Shown here: positions 47,240 through 56,552 of the stretch, in pieces | Layout: every line of letters starts with the position of its first letter | Numbering within the stretch: position 1 is the first letter of the stretch | Assembly: GCF_007746795.1 (NCBI RefSeq) | Contig: NZ_CP036343.1 | Coordinates: 3,523,369-3,587,368, forward strand | Direction of reading: 5' to 3' | Length of the DNA stretch: 64,000 bases | From: Gimesia algae | Lineage (GTDB): Bacteria > Planctomycetota > Planctomycetia > Planctomycetales > Planctomycetaceae | Position numbers and translations under genes: made by a program | Notes under the pieces: model-generated | The model's input: the letters and a program-made list of their open reading frames with translations, nothing else | The model's database searches: none | What the model was told of the DNA's origin: nothing

Positions 47240-48375
47240 TCTGTCAGCCCCAGATAGCGGGTTTGTTGATTCAGGATCTTTTGGACCTGCTCGCGGGTTT
47301 GAAACTCATCGAACTCAATGCCGAGCAGTTTGTAAAGTTTCAGATGCGACCAGAGAAAAGCGGTTTCGCCATTTAACTCGATAATGCCGGTATCGGGACG
47401 ACTGGCATCCTGATGAAAGCCGGCAATTTGAGCCGCAAAAATGACGGGCTGCCCCTGATGCGTTTCCAGATATTTTTCAAACGCCGGTGAAGTCAGTTCC
47501 AGGTAAAGCGTGTATTCATCCAGCAGCACGGGCAGATTCAATCGATACCGGGAATGCTCTGTTTCCGCTTGCGTATTGACGGGCAGGAGCGTCGCTTCAA
47601 AGATCATCCAGGTATCTGCATAGCGCACATCAAACAGAGTTTTCCAGCTGTCGACTCCCGACTGTTTGATTTGAACGACGGCTTCTTCGGCCATTTCAAA
47701 CAGAGGTGAAACCGCCTGAGTATTCATTGCCAGCAGTTCACGTGACGTCTGGCGGATTTCGTTGGCAGCAGGATCGGTACGCCCCAGAACGGCTAGCGCC
47801 TGGAATGCCTCCTGATAGGCATCGTTAGCGGCGATCAGGTCTTCCTGCTCCAGCATCTCTTCCCCGGTCTGGGTGGCTGCCTTGAGTGTCTCGCTGGCCT
47901 GCTCCATATTGCGGCTGTGCAGAATTCCGTATCCGGTCAGCCCCACAATCAGCATGATACCCGCCAGGATTCCCCGGAAAGGTGTTATCAAACGGACCCG
48001 GGGCGCCGGCAGTTCAAAAGGAGAGATTTCGGGTTTAGTCTCTGCCGCCGTTTGTTTGTCCGCGGATTTCCGCGTCTCCTGCTTCTGCTTACGCCGCTCT
48101 CGAAACCGAGTCACAAAGGCAGAATTCAAAATGAAATCGGAGAGCTGTTGCTGTCGGGGGAGCTGCTTCTTTTTTTTGCGGGCTTTGGGTGCCGGATACG
48201 AATTCCTCGGAAGGATGAAATACGCTTCCGAGCACTGCTGACAGGCATGTCGATAAGGGCCTTTCCGCCGATAACCCGACAGGCTGACCCCACAGACACA
48301 AACGATTTCGTATGGCTCGGGAATATCCTCCTCGCGACGTTTGTTTTTCGAAGGAATTTTCAGCCAGTCAGCCAT
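47236..48375 (-). CDS. Membrane protein with N-terminal Cys-rich (zinc-ribbon-like) segment
   Basis: 379 aa from the ATG at 48373-48375 (MADWLKIPSKNKRREEDIPE); the frame is open 41 codons further upstream, but those residues look like untranslated leader. Residues of about 25-50 contain VCVCGVSLSGYRRKGPYRHA and CQQC, a C-x-C...C-x-x-C zinc-ribbon-like pair. A basic stretch (KARKKKKQLPRQQQ) follows, then one membrane span near residue 150 (ILAGIMLIVGLTGYGILHS), and an exported C-terminal domain with helix and beta segments. I recognise no named family. It is co-translated with the BamE-like protein downstream, so the two may act together in the envelope. Confidence 0.65.
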   Translation of the reverse strand: MADWLKIPSKNKRREEDIPEPYEIVCVCGVSLSGYRRKGPYRHACQQCSEAYFILPRNSYPAPKARKKKKQLPRQQQLSDFILNSAFVTRFRERRKQKQETRKSADKQTAAETKPEISPFELPAPRVRLITPFRGILAGIMLIVGLTGYGILHSRNMEQASETLKAATQTGEEMLEQEDLIAANDAYQEAFQALAVLGRTDPAANEIRQTSRELLAMNTQAVSPLFEMAEEAVVQIKQSGVDSWKTLFDVRYADTWMIFEATLLPVNTQAETEHSRYRLNLPVLLDEYTLYLELTSPAFEKYLETHQGQPVIFAAQIAGFHQDASRPDTGIIELNGETAFLWSHLKLYKLLGIEFDEFQTREQVQKILNQQTRYLGLTE

Positions 48376-48804
48376 AAAAACGATACCGTTTTTGCATGAG
48401 GTAAGGCAGTACCCGAAGCGAATTGAACCTGGGCTTTCGCAGGGAAATAGTCTCCGTCCTATTATAGGCATCCTGACTACAGATGTCACAGGTGTCACCA
48501 GTGGGGAGGCAATGGATCAGTAATATTGTCTGATTTTCATCCCATTTTCAAAAATCCCAGCGTACTTTTGACCGCTACAACCGGTATTTTTGTATCCAGT
48601 CACCCGACACTTCTATTTAAGAGAAATCCCTCCTACCGGACAGAACCCAAAGTTTGACTGACCCGGTTTTCCAAGGTATATGCCAGTAGAAATACTCTGT
48701 TTCATTTTTGAATCATCACTGTTGATCTCACACGTTTCTGGTCATTACGGACGCTGTCCGACTAAATTCAAAAATCAATTTACGCGATTTTTTGGAGTAT
48801 CAGG
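48376..48804. other. Divergent intergenic region upstream of the coiled-coil protein gene
   Basis: About 430 bp between divergent genes, so it must contain promoters for both strands. Just before the plus-strand start, AAAAATC (48770-48776) and GATTTTT (48786-48792) can pair to form a small hairpin ending right next to the ribosome site GGAG (48794-48797). Otherwise I see no gene, repeat or RNA. Confidence 0.4.
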
Positions 48805-51800
48805 ATGTTAACAACATCATCCCCGCATGCGCAGACCATTCAGAATACCGGAGAGTCTTCTCTCCAGGTTTCGCTGCAGCCTTTGACCCATCATCTGCCT
48901 CCGCTCAACTTGACCGCCGGTGAATACAAAATCGGTTCGGCTTCCAGCTGTCCGATCCAGATTCAGGTCCCGGGCATCGCCGAAGAACATTGCCGGATTA
49001 TTGTGGGTGAGTTCGATGCAATCCTGAAGGCGATCGATCCCCGTATCTGGTCCAATGACCGACCTGTGCGCCAGCTCAGACTGACAGCCGGTACGAAATT
49101 TTTTATCGGCCCTATTGAATTCCAGGTGGAATCTGTCGAACAGGTCACTGCGACAGAAATAACACCAGAAGAAAATCACGCTTCCAGTGAAAACACTGAC
49201 GAGCAGATTGAAATCCCTGCGGAACTGCAGGAAATCGCGCGATTTCAAAGCGCGCTGCAGGAACGACAGAAACTGATCAAACAGATTGAAACAGAACAGA
49301 TGGAGCTGCAGAAGGAAATGCAGTTGCAGGAATCTGAACTGGCACAATTGCAGCAGCAACTGATAGAAGAGAGACAGCAGATAGCTCAGGCCCCTCCGCC
49401 TCCTCAATTTGATGCCTCATCGCGGTCTTTCGACGAATCCATTCTGGAACTGGATCAGAAACTACAACAGTTGGACCTGCTCAAAGGAGAAATCTCACAG
49501 GAGCAGGAGCAACTGCTCTCACGACAGGAACAGGTTGCCCATCAGCATCAGCACTTGACCCGCTTTGAAAATGAGCTCGTATCAAAACAGAATGCACTCT
49601 CTGAAGAATCACACCAACTGGCCCATGCCTGGCTGGATCTGGAAACATTACGGTGTTCTTCCCAGGCAGAATTGGAAACGGAACAGGCACATCTGGATGC
49701 AGCAATCCAGCAACAGGAACAGCAGAGCCAGTCTACAATACAGGCTGAGCAGGCCTGTATCGAACTGGAACGCCAGTTACTGGAAGAACGAAATCGACTC
49801 TTAGAACGGGAACTCGGTCTGCAGACAGAGCAGCAGCGACTGCAGACTCTGGAACAGGAGCTGAAGAACCAGCAACAGTCACTCGAATCCGAACAACAGA
49901 CGCTGGCGGTTCAACGCGAACAGCAGGTGGAACTGGAACAACAGCAGCAACAGCTCCAGCAGGATCTGGAGTTGTTGGCACAAAATCGTCAGCAGTTGGA
50001 AGAGCAGCAGACCGAACTCCAGAGCCAGCAGAATTCCCTGACAGAACAGCAGGAAGAAACGCAGGTACTCCAGACGGAATTAGAGCAGAAGCACGCAGCT
50101 CAGACAGAACTGGAAGCTGAGATTTCTCTACGTCAGAACAGCATTTCAGAACAACAGGATCGCCTGGATCAGTTACAGTCCGAACTATCTTCCCGTACCA
50201 CCGAGCTGGAAACAGAACAACAAAAACTGCAGGAAGAACGCGAAGAACTGAACCAGCAGACCACCCAGTTTGAAGAACAGAAGTTACTGTTCGATAAAAC
50301 ACATTGTGAGTGGGAAAACGCACGCCAGGCTCTGGAACAGGAACAGCATGAACTGGAATCAGATCGACTGCAGCTGAATGAACAACAAGCTAATCTGGAA
50401 CAGCTTCAGGCAGAATTTGAACTTCAGAAGCAGGATCTGAAACAACGGGAACAGCTGCTGGCAGAACAGGAAACACAGCTGGAATCAAAACAGACTGAAC
50501 TCTCCATTTCTACAGACAGTCTGAACTCCGCAAATGCATCTCAAGAAGAGTTACTCAAGGCACAGAACCAGCAACGTGAACAGCTTGAAAATGACCAGAC
50601 GCAGCTGGCTGCCGATCAGGAACAGTTGAAAACAGCTCAAGCAGAGTTGCAGGATCAGCAGCAGAAACTGCAGGAAGAACAGCAGACCTTTGCAGAGCGG
50701 GAAAGCCAGCTCACAACACAACGGGACGAACTGAATTCTTTACAGGACACGCTTGCGGAACAGAAACAGGAATTAGAACAGGAACAGGCGGCGTTCCAGG
50801 AATCACTGGCTGATTTCGAACAGGCTCGCGAACAGCTGGAAACAGAGCGTACCGATTTCTCAAAACAAATATCAGAACTTGAGCAGGAACGTACCGCCTG
50901 TGAACGGCAGCGGGAAGAACTTGCAGCCCGCGAGCAGGAATACAAAGAGCGCGAAGCGGATCTGACAGACAGGGAACAGGAATTCACCGAAATCCAGGCG
51001 GAACGGCTGTCGCAGGCAGATCAAATTGAACCAGCGGAAGAAAGTGAAAATTCAACTGCTGCCGAGCAGGCGGAACTTCAACAGCAACAGGAAGAATTAG
51101 AACAGCTGCGAACCGAACTCGAACAGTTACAGACAGACCTGAAACAACGGGAAGAACAATTAGTAAATCGGGAAGCAGAATCTCTTACGTCACAGCCAGA
51201 AGCCGTCGACCAGCAAACCGCATTGGAAGACCTGGCTCACGAAAAAGAAAAATTGGCTCTGGATCATGACCAGCTGAGCATTGACCGTGAAGAGATTGCA
51301 CGCCAGAGAGAACAGCTGAAATCGAATCAGATTCAATTTGAAAAGGACCGGGGAGAACTGGATGACCGTGAACGAATATTAGAAATTCGTGAGCAGCAGC
51401 TTGCCGAGCGGGAAAGCCTGCTTGCCGAAGTCGGTTTGACATCTCCTGAGAGCCCTTCTGAACCTGTTGACTCAGCAGAGTTGCAGACTCTTCCTGAAGA
51501 GCGTGATCAAGAAGACAACCTCCCCGCTGAACCAGAATCGGAACCTCAGGCCACGGGGTCTCTGCTGCAGTCATTCATTAATGACTATGCTGAATCCGAA
51601 CTCGAATCTGAACCCAAAACTCCTTTAAAAACCAGCAGCCTGCTGGACCTGTTCAAAGAAAATAACGACACGGCTGCTGTGGAATCCCCACCCGAGTGCG
51701 AATCGGATTCATCCTTCACTGAACAGCAGTCTGACCCGGAAAATGCACCGAATCAGAGTGAACTGGATGCGGCAGAAGATTCCAACTCAATCGCATCCTA

Positions 51801-52566
51801 TATGGAACAGCTGCTGGCACGCTCTCGTGGTAAATCCGGCTCTACGAATGCACCAAAGCCCAATTCTAAAACGCAGGCCAGTCATAAATCGGCAACGCAA
51901 GCCGGTCCCACTTCACAATCTCATGCCGACAGTACGTCAGAAACAGCCTTATTGAATTCCAGCATCTCAATGGAAGAAAAGCTGGCAACCCTCAATCAGG
52001 CACCCGCTCATCTGCAGGATAAAGATGCCGTCCGCAACGCCATGAATTCCTTCCGGGATGTCGCCAATTATTCTGCCCGCATGGCCATCGCCAGACACTC
52101 ACTTAAACACCAGAAGACTGATTTAGTCTTCAAAGGGATATTGAGCGGGTTCTGTCTCCTGTTCACTGTGATCATCTTCGGAGAGGCTTTCTGGGGTTCT
52201 AACAGCCTGGGCATCTTCAAGTGGGCGGCGCTGGCGGTCACGATTGCTTCCACTGCCCAGTTCCTGCGAGGCTGGAATGAAGCACGTAGTTTACTCTCAT
52301 GTAAAATCCCTGATGAGTCAGAGCTGGCCGCAGCAGCAGAACAGACTGTCCCGACAGCAAACTTGCCGGAACAACAGAAATTTTCTCTGGAGGCCTTGAA
52401 TCATGAGGTTGATTCACTTTCTGAGCAGTGGGAACAGTTGTCAGCCGAAGAGGAACAGTTACAATCTCTCAAAGAAGATCTGTTTAAAAAACCAGGATGC
52501 AAACCACAGCCAGACGAGCCTGAACAACGACAGGCTGCAGATTCAGAATTGGATCAAGACCCATAA
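48805..52566 (+). CDS. Giant FHA-domain / coiled-coil / membrane protein
   Basis: 1,253 aa. Residues of about 20-110 resemble a forkhead-associated (FHA) domain that binds phosphothreonine: GEYKIGSASSCPIQIQVPGI, then EEHCRIIVGEFDAILKA and SNDRPV. Residues of about 130-920 are an almost uninterrupted Gln/Glu-rich coiled coil with heptad Leu spacing (such as LEQQQQQLQQDLELLAQNRQ). An acidic, Ser-rich linker (about 930-1080) leads to two membrane spans near 1107-1155 (GILSGFCLLFTVIIFGEAFW and WAALAVTIASTAQFL), then a short cytoplasmic tail. The topology suggests a long cytoplasmic rod tethered to the membrane at its C-terminus with a phosphopeptide-binding tip. The ATG 48805 follows GGAG. Role unknown; a structural or cell-organising function is inference. 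Confidence 0.75.
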   Translation: MLTTSSPHAQTIQNTGESSLQVSLQPLTHHLPPLNLTAGEYKIGSASSCPIQIQVPGIAEEHCRIIVGEFDAILKAIDPRIWSNDRPVRQLRLTAGTKFFIGPIEFQVESVEQVTATEITPEENHASSENTDEQIEIPAELQEIARFQSALQERQKLIKQIETEQMELQKEMQLQESELAQLQQQLIEERQQIAQAPPPPQFDASSRSFDESILELDQKLQQLDLLKGEISQEQEQLLSRQEQVAHQHQHLTRFENELVSKQNALSEESHQLAHAWLDLETLRCSSQAELETEQAHLDAAIQQQEQQSQSTIQAEQACIELERQLLEERNRLLERELGLQTEQQRLQTLEQELKNQQQSLESEQQTLAVQREQQVELEQQQQQLQQDLELLAQNRQQLEEQQTELQSQQNSLTEQQEETQVLQTELEQKHAAQTELEAEISLRQNSISEQQDRLDQLQSELSSRTTELETEQQKLQEEREELNQQTTQFEEQKLLFDKTHCEWENARQALEQEQHELESDRLQLNEQQANLEQLQAEFELQKQDLKQREQLLAEQETQLESKQTELSISTDSLNSANASQEELLKAQNQQREQLENDQTQLAADQEQLKTAQAELQDQQQKLQEEQQTFAERESQLTTQRDELNSLQDTLAEQKQELEQEQAAFQESLADFEQAREQLETERTDFSKQISELEQERTACERQREELAAREQEYKEREADLTDREQEFTEIQAERLSQADQIEPAEESENSTAAEQAELQQQQEELEQLRTELEQLQTDLKQREEQLVNREAESLTSQPEAVDQQTALEDLAHEKEKLALDHDQLSIDREEIARQREQLKSNQIQFEKDRGELDDRERILEIREQQLAERESLLAEVGLTSPESPSEPVDSAELQTLPEERDQEDNLPAEPESEPQATGSLLQSFINDYAESELESEPKTPLKTSSLLDLFKENNDTAAVESPPECESDSSFTEQQSDPENAPNQSELDAAEDSNSIASYMEQLLARSRGKSGSTNAPKPNSKTQASHKSATQAGPTSQSHADSTSETALLNSSISMEEKLATLNQAPAHLQDKDAVRNAMNSFRDVANYSARMAIARHSLKHQKTDLVFKGILSGFCLLFTVIIFGEAFWGSNSLGIFKWAALAVTIASTAQFLRGWNEARSLLSCKIPDESELAAAAEQTVPTANLPEQQKFSLEALNHEVDSLSEQWEQLSAEEEQLQSLKEDLFKKPGCKPQPDEPEQRQAADSELDQDP

Positions 52567-52610
52567 ACTCAAATCCGCCTGACCAATCCCACAGGAGACG
52601 TATTAGAAAC

Positions 52611-53084
52611 ATGTTGATTTTCTGGTGCGTCTCTTTTTTGTTAGCCGCTTACACACTGATTCTGTGCGTCAACTGGCTGTCTCAACCCACGACTCAACCG
52701 GGTGCCATCAATGGCAAACTCGCTCCCTGCCCTGATTCTCCTAACTGTGTCTGTTCGCAGGACCAGAGCGAACTGCATCAGATTGCCCCGCTGCAATTGA
52801 CAGGGACGGCTGCTGAGGCCCGCCAGCGTCTGCTGGAGGTACTCCAACAGCAACAGGGATGTCAGGTTGTGGCCCAGGATGGTGATTATCTGCGGGCCGA
52901 ATTTCGTTCATTGGTCTTCCGATTTGTGGACGATGTTGAGTTTCTGTTTGATTCCCGTCAGAATGTGATTCAGGTCCGCTCCGCATCCCGTATCGGCCAT
53001 TCAGATCTGGGTGTGAACCGGAAACGAATCGAAACCATTCGCACATTATTTTCACGCGAAGATCATTCCACTTCCGACAAATGA
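52611..53084 (+). CDS. DUF1499 family protein
   Basis: 157 aa. N-terminal membrane anchor or signal (MLIFWCVSFLLAAYTLILCV), then the DUF1499 core: LAPCPDSPNCVCSQ (with the conserved C-P-x-S-P-N-C-V), AEARQRLLEVLQQQQGCQVV, DYLRAEFRSLVFRFVDDVEF and RSASRIGHSDLGVNRKRIET. This is a widespread family of unknown function, often membrane-linked. It follows the coiled-coil gene by 44 bp and its stop overlaps the EpmA start as ATGA (53081-53084), so it is translationally coupled to epmA. Whether DUF1499 relates to EF-P modification is unknown. Confidence 0.9.
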   Translation: MLIFWCVSFLLAAYTLILCVNWLSQPTTQPGAINGKLAPCPDSPNCVCSQDQSELHQIAPLQLTGTAAEARQRLLEVLQQQQGCQVVAQDGDYLRAEFRSLVFRFVDDVEFLFDSRQNVIQVRSASRIGHSDLGVNRKRIETIRTLFSREDHSTSDK

Positions 53085-54127
53085 ATCAGTCCGACTCCCA
53101 ATATCTGCCCACGGCAACCATCGAAACGCTGCAGCAACGCAGCCAACTGCTGCGCGCGATTCGTACTTTTTTTGAATCCCGGGGATACTGGGAAGTCGAA
53201 ACTCCCCTGCTCTCCCGCGATACCGTGGTCGACGCCTATATCGATCCGTTTGTGACAGAATGGTGCGCAACTGAAGGAGCGTCTGCTGCCGGGGAAATAC
53301 GTTATCTACAGACCTCACCGGAATTCGCAATGAAACGGTTGCTGACGGCAGGCGCGGATCAGATTTATCAGATCACACACGCGTTCCGACAGGCAGAGCG
53401 AGGCTCCATGCATAACCCCGAATTCGCCATGCTGGAATGGTATCGGCTGGGGGAAACGCATCATGACCAGATGAACTTCGTCGAAGCGCTGGTCCGCCAG
53501 ATATTCGAACTGGCCGCTTCTATCTCGGATCAGTCTGCGCGCCCGTCGCTACCAGAGATCCCTTTTGAACGTTTCAGTTACGAAGATGCTTTCTTACAGT
53601 TCGCCGGTTTGTCGGCATTACATTCGACGGCAGCGCAGTTTCAGCAGGTCGCCCGAGCGCGTCAGGTTTCGGTTCCCGATGTCTTTGACGTCAACGACTG
53701 CCTGAGCTGGCAGAACCTGCTGCTGGTGGAACTGATTGAACCGGCGTTGCGCGAGAAAGGGGCCGTCTTTCTCTACGATTACCCTGCCCGGCAAGCGGCT
53801 CTGGCCTGCATCCGACACGCGGACGATCTCGGACCGGAAGGGGTTGCGGAGCGTTTTGAGCTCTATCTGCAGGGCGTTGAAATCTGTAACGGCTACCATG
53901 AACTGACGGACGCAGCCGAACTGCGAACGCGGATCAGACAGCAGTCAGACAGCCGAAAACAGGAAAGCCGACCTGCGTTGCCTGCGGAAAGCTATCTCCT
54001 GCAGGCAATGGAAGCAGGTTTACCTGCATGTGCAGGCACGGCGCTGGGCCTGGATCGATTGATTATGCTCGCTTTAGGAAAGCAGACTCTTCAGGAAGTG
54101 ATTGCTTTCCCTGTGGAACGTGCCTGA
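53081..54127 (+). CDS. epmA: Elongation factor P--(R)-beta-lysine ligase EpmA (GenX/PoxA)
   Basis: 348 aa, class II lysyl-tRNA synthetase-like without the tRNA anticodon domain. Motif 2 region: RYLQTSPEFAMKRLLTAGAD, QIYQITHAFRQAERGSMHNP and EFAMLEWYRLG. Motif 3: ACAGTALGLDRLIMLALGKQ (GLDRL). It attaches beta-lysine to a conserved lysine of translation factor EF-P, which helps ribosomes pass poly-proline stretches. The partner EpmB (lysine 2,3-aminomutase) and efp are not in the window. Start ATG overlaps the DUF1499 stop. Length and motifs match the family, so the assignment is secure; full-length LysRS would be about 500 aa with an N-terminal OB domain. Confidence 0.94.
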   Translation: MNQSDSQYLPTATIETLQQRSQLLRAIRTFFESRGYWEVETPLLSRDTVVDAYIDPFVTEWCATEGASAAGEIRYLQTSPEFAMKRLLTAGADQIYQITHAFRQAERGSMHNPEFAMLEWYRLGETHHDQMNFVEALVRQIFELAASISDQSARPSLPEIPFERFSYEDAFLQFAGLSALHSTAAQFQQVARARQVSVPDVFDVNDCLSWQNLLLVELIEPALREKGAVFLYDYPARQAALACIRHADDLGPEGVAERFELYLQGVEICNGYHELTDAAELRTRIRQQSDSRKQESRPALPAESYLLQAMEAGLPACAGTALGLDRLIMLALGKQTLQEVIAFPVERA

Positions 54128-54138
54128 GGCGAAATCGA

Positions 54139-55119
54139 TTACCATTCGCCATTCATGCGTTCGCCGTCATTCCGCACACACAACTGGCGGAACAGATTCG
54201 TATCAATGTTTTTTGCCATGGACTTTGCGGAACCATCTGCCAGACCAAAATGGATCACATCATCATGCCAGGAACCGAAAGTCATGTGATAGGGTGCGCC
54301 CGCGGACGTCTGATAAGGCGTGCCATCAAAGTTCCGACCATCAAAGTAGGTGGTCCCGTTGGAACTGGTCACACTTCCCGCCAGGGAACTATGACTGTCC
54401 GCCCAGAAACCAAAGGTCGACTCACCAAACAGGAGGGTATTGGATTCACCGTCGGGAATATCCCGAAATTTGGTCCCACTGTTCGGGCCGAATACGCCCC
54501 CTTTGAAATTGCCGCTGTAAGGAGCCAGGGTTGAGAATCCTTCCACGTATCCCCCCACTCCACGATAGTTCGAATAACCAAGATTACGGGGGCGATTGGA
54601 AGGCAACGATGCAGACGGGCAGAGATAACTTTCAATGTGAGTCGTACTGGCAGTTTTACTGTCTGTTGAGAACTTGGAAAGATCGTAATTAATATTGACG
54701 TTTCCCTGATTCATTTCACCCAGGATCAAAGACTGCCAGCCCCACCAGGGAGAGAGTTCCCATTCCACCAGCCGAAACTGGTTTGCGCCGCTGTTGCCAT
54801 ACACGGGGATCATGACATCTTCGCTGAAGGCAACATTTGCATTTTGGGGACCGTCTGTTGGCGCACCATTGACGATAGGTAACGCTTCGATCCACCCCGA
54901 GGGGAAACAACGGAACGAGTTCGCATAGTTATGGGCAGCCAGACTGATCTGCTTCAGGTTATTGATACACTGCGTCCGCCGGGCGCTTTCACGAGCCCGT
55001 TGAATGGCTGGCAGCAGCATGGCTGCCAGCAGCGCGATAATGGCCATCACCACCAGGAGCTCAATCAAAGTAAATCCGCGACGGGATGAGTGCTTGGAAT
55101 CTGGTACGAAGTTGCGCAT
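54139..55119 (-). CDS. DUF1559 pseudopilin-like protein
   Basis: 326 aa, classical form. The N-terminus has the type II/IV pseudopilin signal RRGFTLIELLVVMAIIALLA, cut after Gly by a prepilin peptidase, followed by MLLPAIQRARESARRTQCIN and NLKQISLAAHNYANSFRCFP. The C-terminus carries the H-x9-DG motif (HDDVIHFGLADGS). Such proteins are extremely numerous in planctomycetes and are thought to be exported by pilus-like or type II-like machinery. ATG at 55117-55119. It contrasts with the three tandem copies at 40-43.4 kb, which lack the GFTLIE motif. Confidence 0.93.
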   Translation of the reverse strand: MRNFVPDSKHSSRRGFTLIELLVVMAIIALLAAMLLPAIQRARESARRTQCINNLKQISLAAHNYANSFRCFPSGWIEALPIVNGAPTDGPQNANVAFSEDVMIPVYGNSGANQFRLVEWELSPWWGWQSLILGEMNQGNVNINYDLSKFSTDSKTASTTHIESYLCPSASLPSNRPRNLGYSNYRGVGGYVEGFSTLAPYSGNFKGGVFGPNSGTKFRDIPDGESNTLLFGESTFGFWADSHSSLAGSVTSSNGTTYFDGRNFDGTPYQTSAGAPYHMTFGSWHDDVIHFGLADGSAKSMAKNIDTNLFRQLCVRNDGERMNGEW

Positions 55120-55537
55120 CGATAACTCCCTGAATGTGAATGTCGCTACCCCAGCCTGATGCTTTGATGACGGGATCGGGTTTTTAAATTCGTTAACGAA
55201 AGGACCTGAATTTGCTTATATTTTCCCTACTGGCGGCGTAGAAGTCAATTAGGAATTAACTTTTCCACCGGTAGTTTTGTCCAGAACCTGTAAACAGATT
55301 ATTGTAAACCAAGATTCGGCTAAACGCAAACAATGCCTGAACTTCAGCCTTTTTTTTAAACTGAACTGGCACGCTGTGGCTTTTTGAATACGGGTCTCGA
55401 CTCCCTCTCTAACGGATACGGAGCCGACGTCACTACTGCGTTTTGCTGGCTGTAGCGAGGGAATCATAGCATACAGTTTGATCCTGTTTCTTACGAGATT
55501 TGTCTGTTTTTTACGGAGATTTTTCTAAAAACCACAT
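55120..55537. other. Intergenic region, no gene seen
   Basis: About 420 bp between the DUF1559 gene and the exonuclease gene on the same strand. A 72-codon minus-strand frame (55249-55467) has no recognisable family, no ribosome site and mixed composition, so I do not call it. No tRNA fold, terminator or repeat was convincing here. The promoter of the DUF1559 gene must lie near 55.13 kb. Confidence 0.4.
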
Positions 55538-56140
55538 TTAGGGGCTGCCGCTGATAATCCAGGGCATCAGTTTCGCCATGTTCCGGGCATCATCAATGCC
55601 GCGATGATGGGTGCCCTGCAGGGGGATCCCGGCTTTCTGCAATGCACCCGCCATTCCAAATCGCTTTTTGTACCCCTGCGTGATGGAAAACTGTTTTTTG
55701 AGATTCAGATGCGCAGCGGGAAACGGGTAAGCCAGTCCATGGTAGTGACAGTCTTGTTCAAACTGCGATTGATCATAGTCGCCCCACGAACAGAACAGGT
55801 AGTCTGCAAAGAGAGTGAGCCAGGCCTGGAGTGATTCCAAAGCAGCAGGAAACTGCGGCGCCTGATCAACGTCTGCCTGTCGAATGGATGTCAGTTCCCT
55901 GCAAAATGCCGTCAGCTGCGGATTTCTGACCGGCTGGATGAATGTCTGAAACTCATCGACCACCGCCAGCCCCTTCCGCGCCACCATGACGGCTCCAATC
56001 TCAATGATCTCCATCTGATTGCGGGGAAACGAACGCTGGTTACAACAGGTCGCTTCCAGATCAATGATTAAATAATACTGGTGGTCCTGTAACGATTTCT
56101 GAATTTGATTCATAGCTACTTTCTTAAAGAAGTCCTGCAT
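55538..56140 (-). CDS. DEDDh 3'-5' exonuclease (ERI1/KapD-like)
   Basis: 200 aa. The exonuclease motifs are in order: Exo I YLIIDLEATC (Asp and Glu), Exo II FCSWGDYDQSQFEQDC (Asp), and Exo III THHRGIDDARNMAKL (His and Asp), that is D-E-D-Dh. This subfamily trims RNA or DNA 3' ends with two metal ions. The start is either ATG 56138-56140 or the ATG nine codons inside; both have modest purine-rich upstream sequence. No recognition or polymerase domain is fused. Substrate unknown. A 274-bp non-coding stretch with the small membrane gene follows upstream. Confidence 0.9.
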   Translation of the reverse strand: MQDFFKKVAMNQIQKSLQDHQYYLIIDLEATCCNQRSFPRNQMEIIEIGAVMVARKGLAVVDEFQTFIQPVRNPQLTAFCRELTSIRQADVDQAPQFPAALESLQAWLTLFADYLFCSWGDYDQSQFEQDCHYHGLAYPFPAAHLNLKKQFSITQGYKKRFGMAGALQKAGIPLQGTHHRGIDDARNMAKLMPWIISGSP

Positions 56141-56414
56141 CGCTTCTCAACGATTTTTCATTTCATTTTCTCTATGACATTTTTTAACGAGACAGGGTTC
56201 GCTCAGTCAATACCGCCTCAATAGCCTGACAGAATTGTTGACGCAGAAACACTGCCTGAGTTTCAGCGATCTGCTGCGGGTGGAAGCTGAAACAGGATGG
56301 CAGACCAGAATGACTCAAACGGTTTGATCCTTTTTGACATTATCTGCGTTCACTTGCTCAGCGCCGGCATTCACTTTTTTTCCTCTTCGCCTGAACCACA
56401 GACGGGAACTGATC

Positions 56415-56552
56415 ATGGTGTTTTTCCAGGTCCTGGTGTTTTTTGTCCTGTATTCTCTGATCTATCACGTCCGCAGGAATAATCAGCGCATCCGCAAACT
56501 GAAACAGGATGTAGCGCAACTGCAGGAAAAACTCAAGACAGAGGATGGCTGA
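56415..56552 (+). CDS. Small single-span membrane protein
   Basis: 45 aa from the ATG at 56415, with GGGA eight bases upstream. One hydrophobic span (MVFFQVLVFFVLYSLIYHVR) is followed by a charged helix with heptad character (RIRKLKQDVAQLQEKLKTED). The in-frame reading extends 27 codons further upstream without a good ribosome site. The 3' end overlaps the convergent minus-strand membrane gene by 20 bp (56533-56552). I do not recognise it. A short membrane-anchored coiled coil is plausible; evidence is the translation signal and protein-like pattern only. Confidence 0.5.
   Translation: MVFFQVLVFFVLYSLIYHVRRNNQRIRKLKQDVAQLQEKLKTEDG

Noticed and set aside
49260..51430. CAG/GAA-rich repetitive-looking DNA
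   Set aside because: Explained by the Gln/Glu coiled-coil coding sequence; units are irregular and not a tandem repeat or CRISPR array.
55249..55467. 72-codon minus-strand open frame
   Set aside because: No start signal or recognisable sequence; judged to be chance in a spacer.
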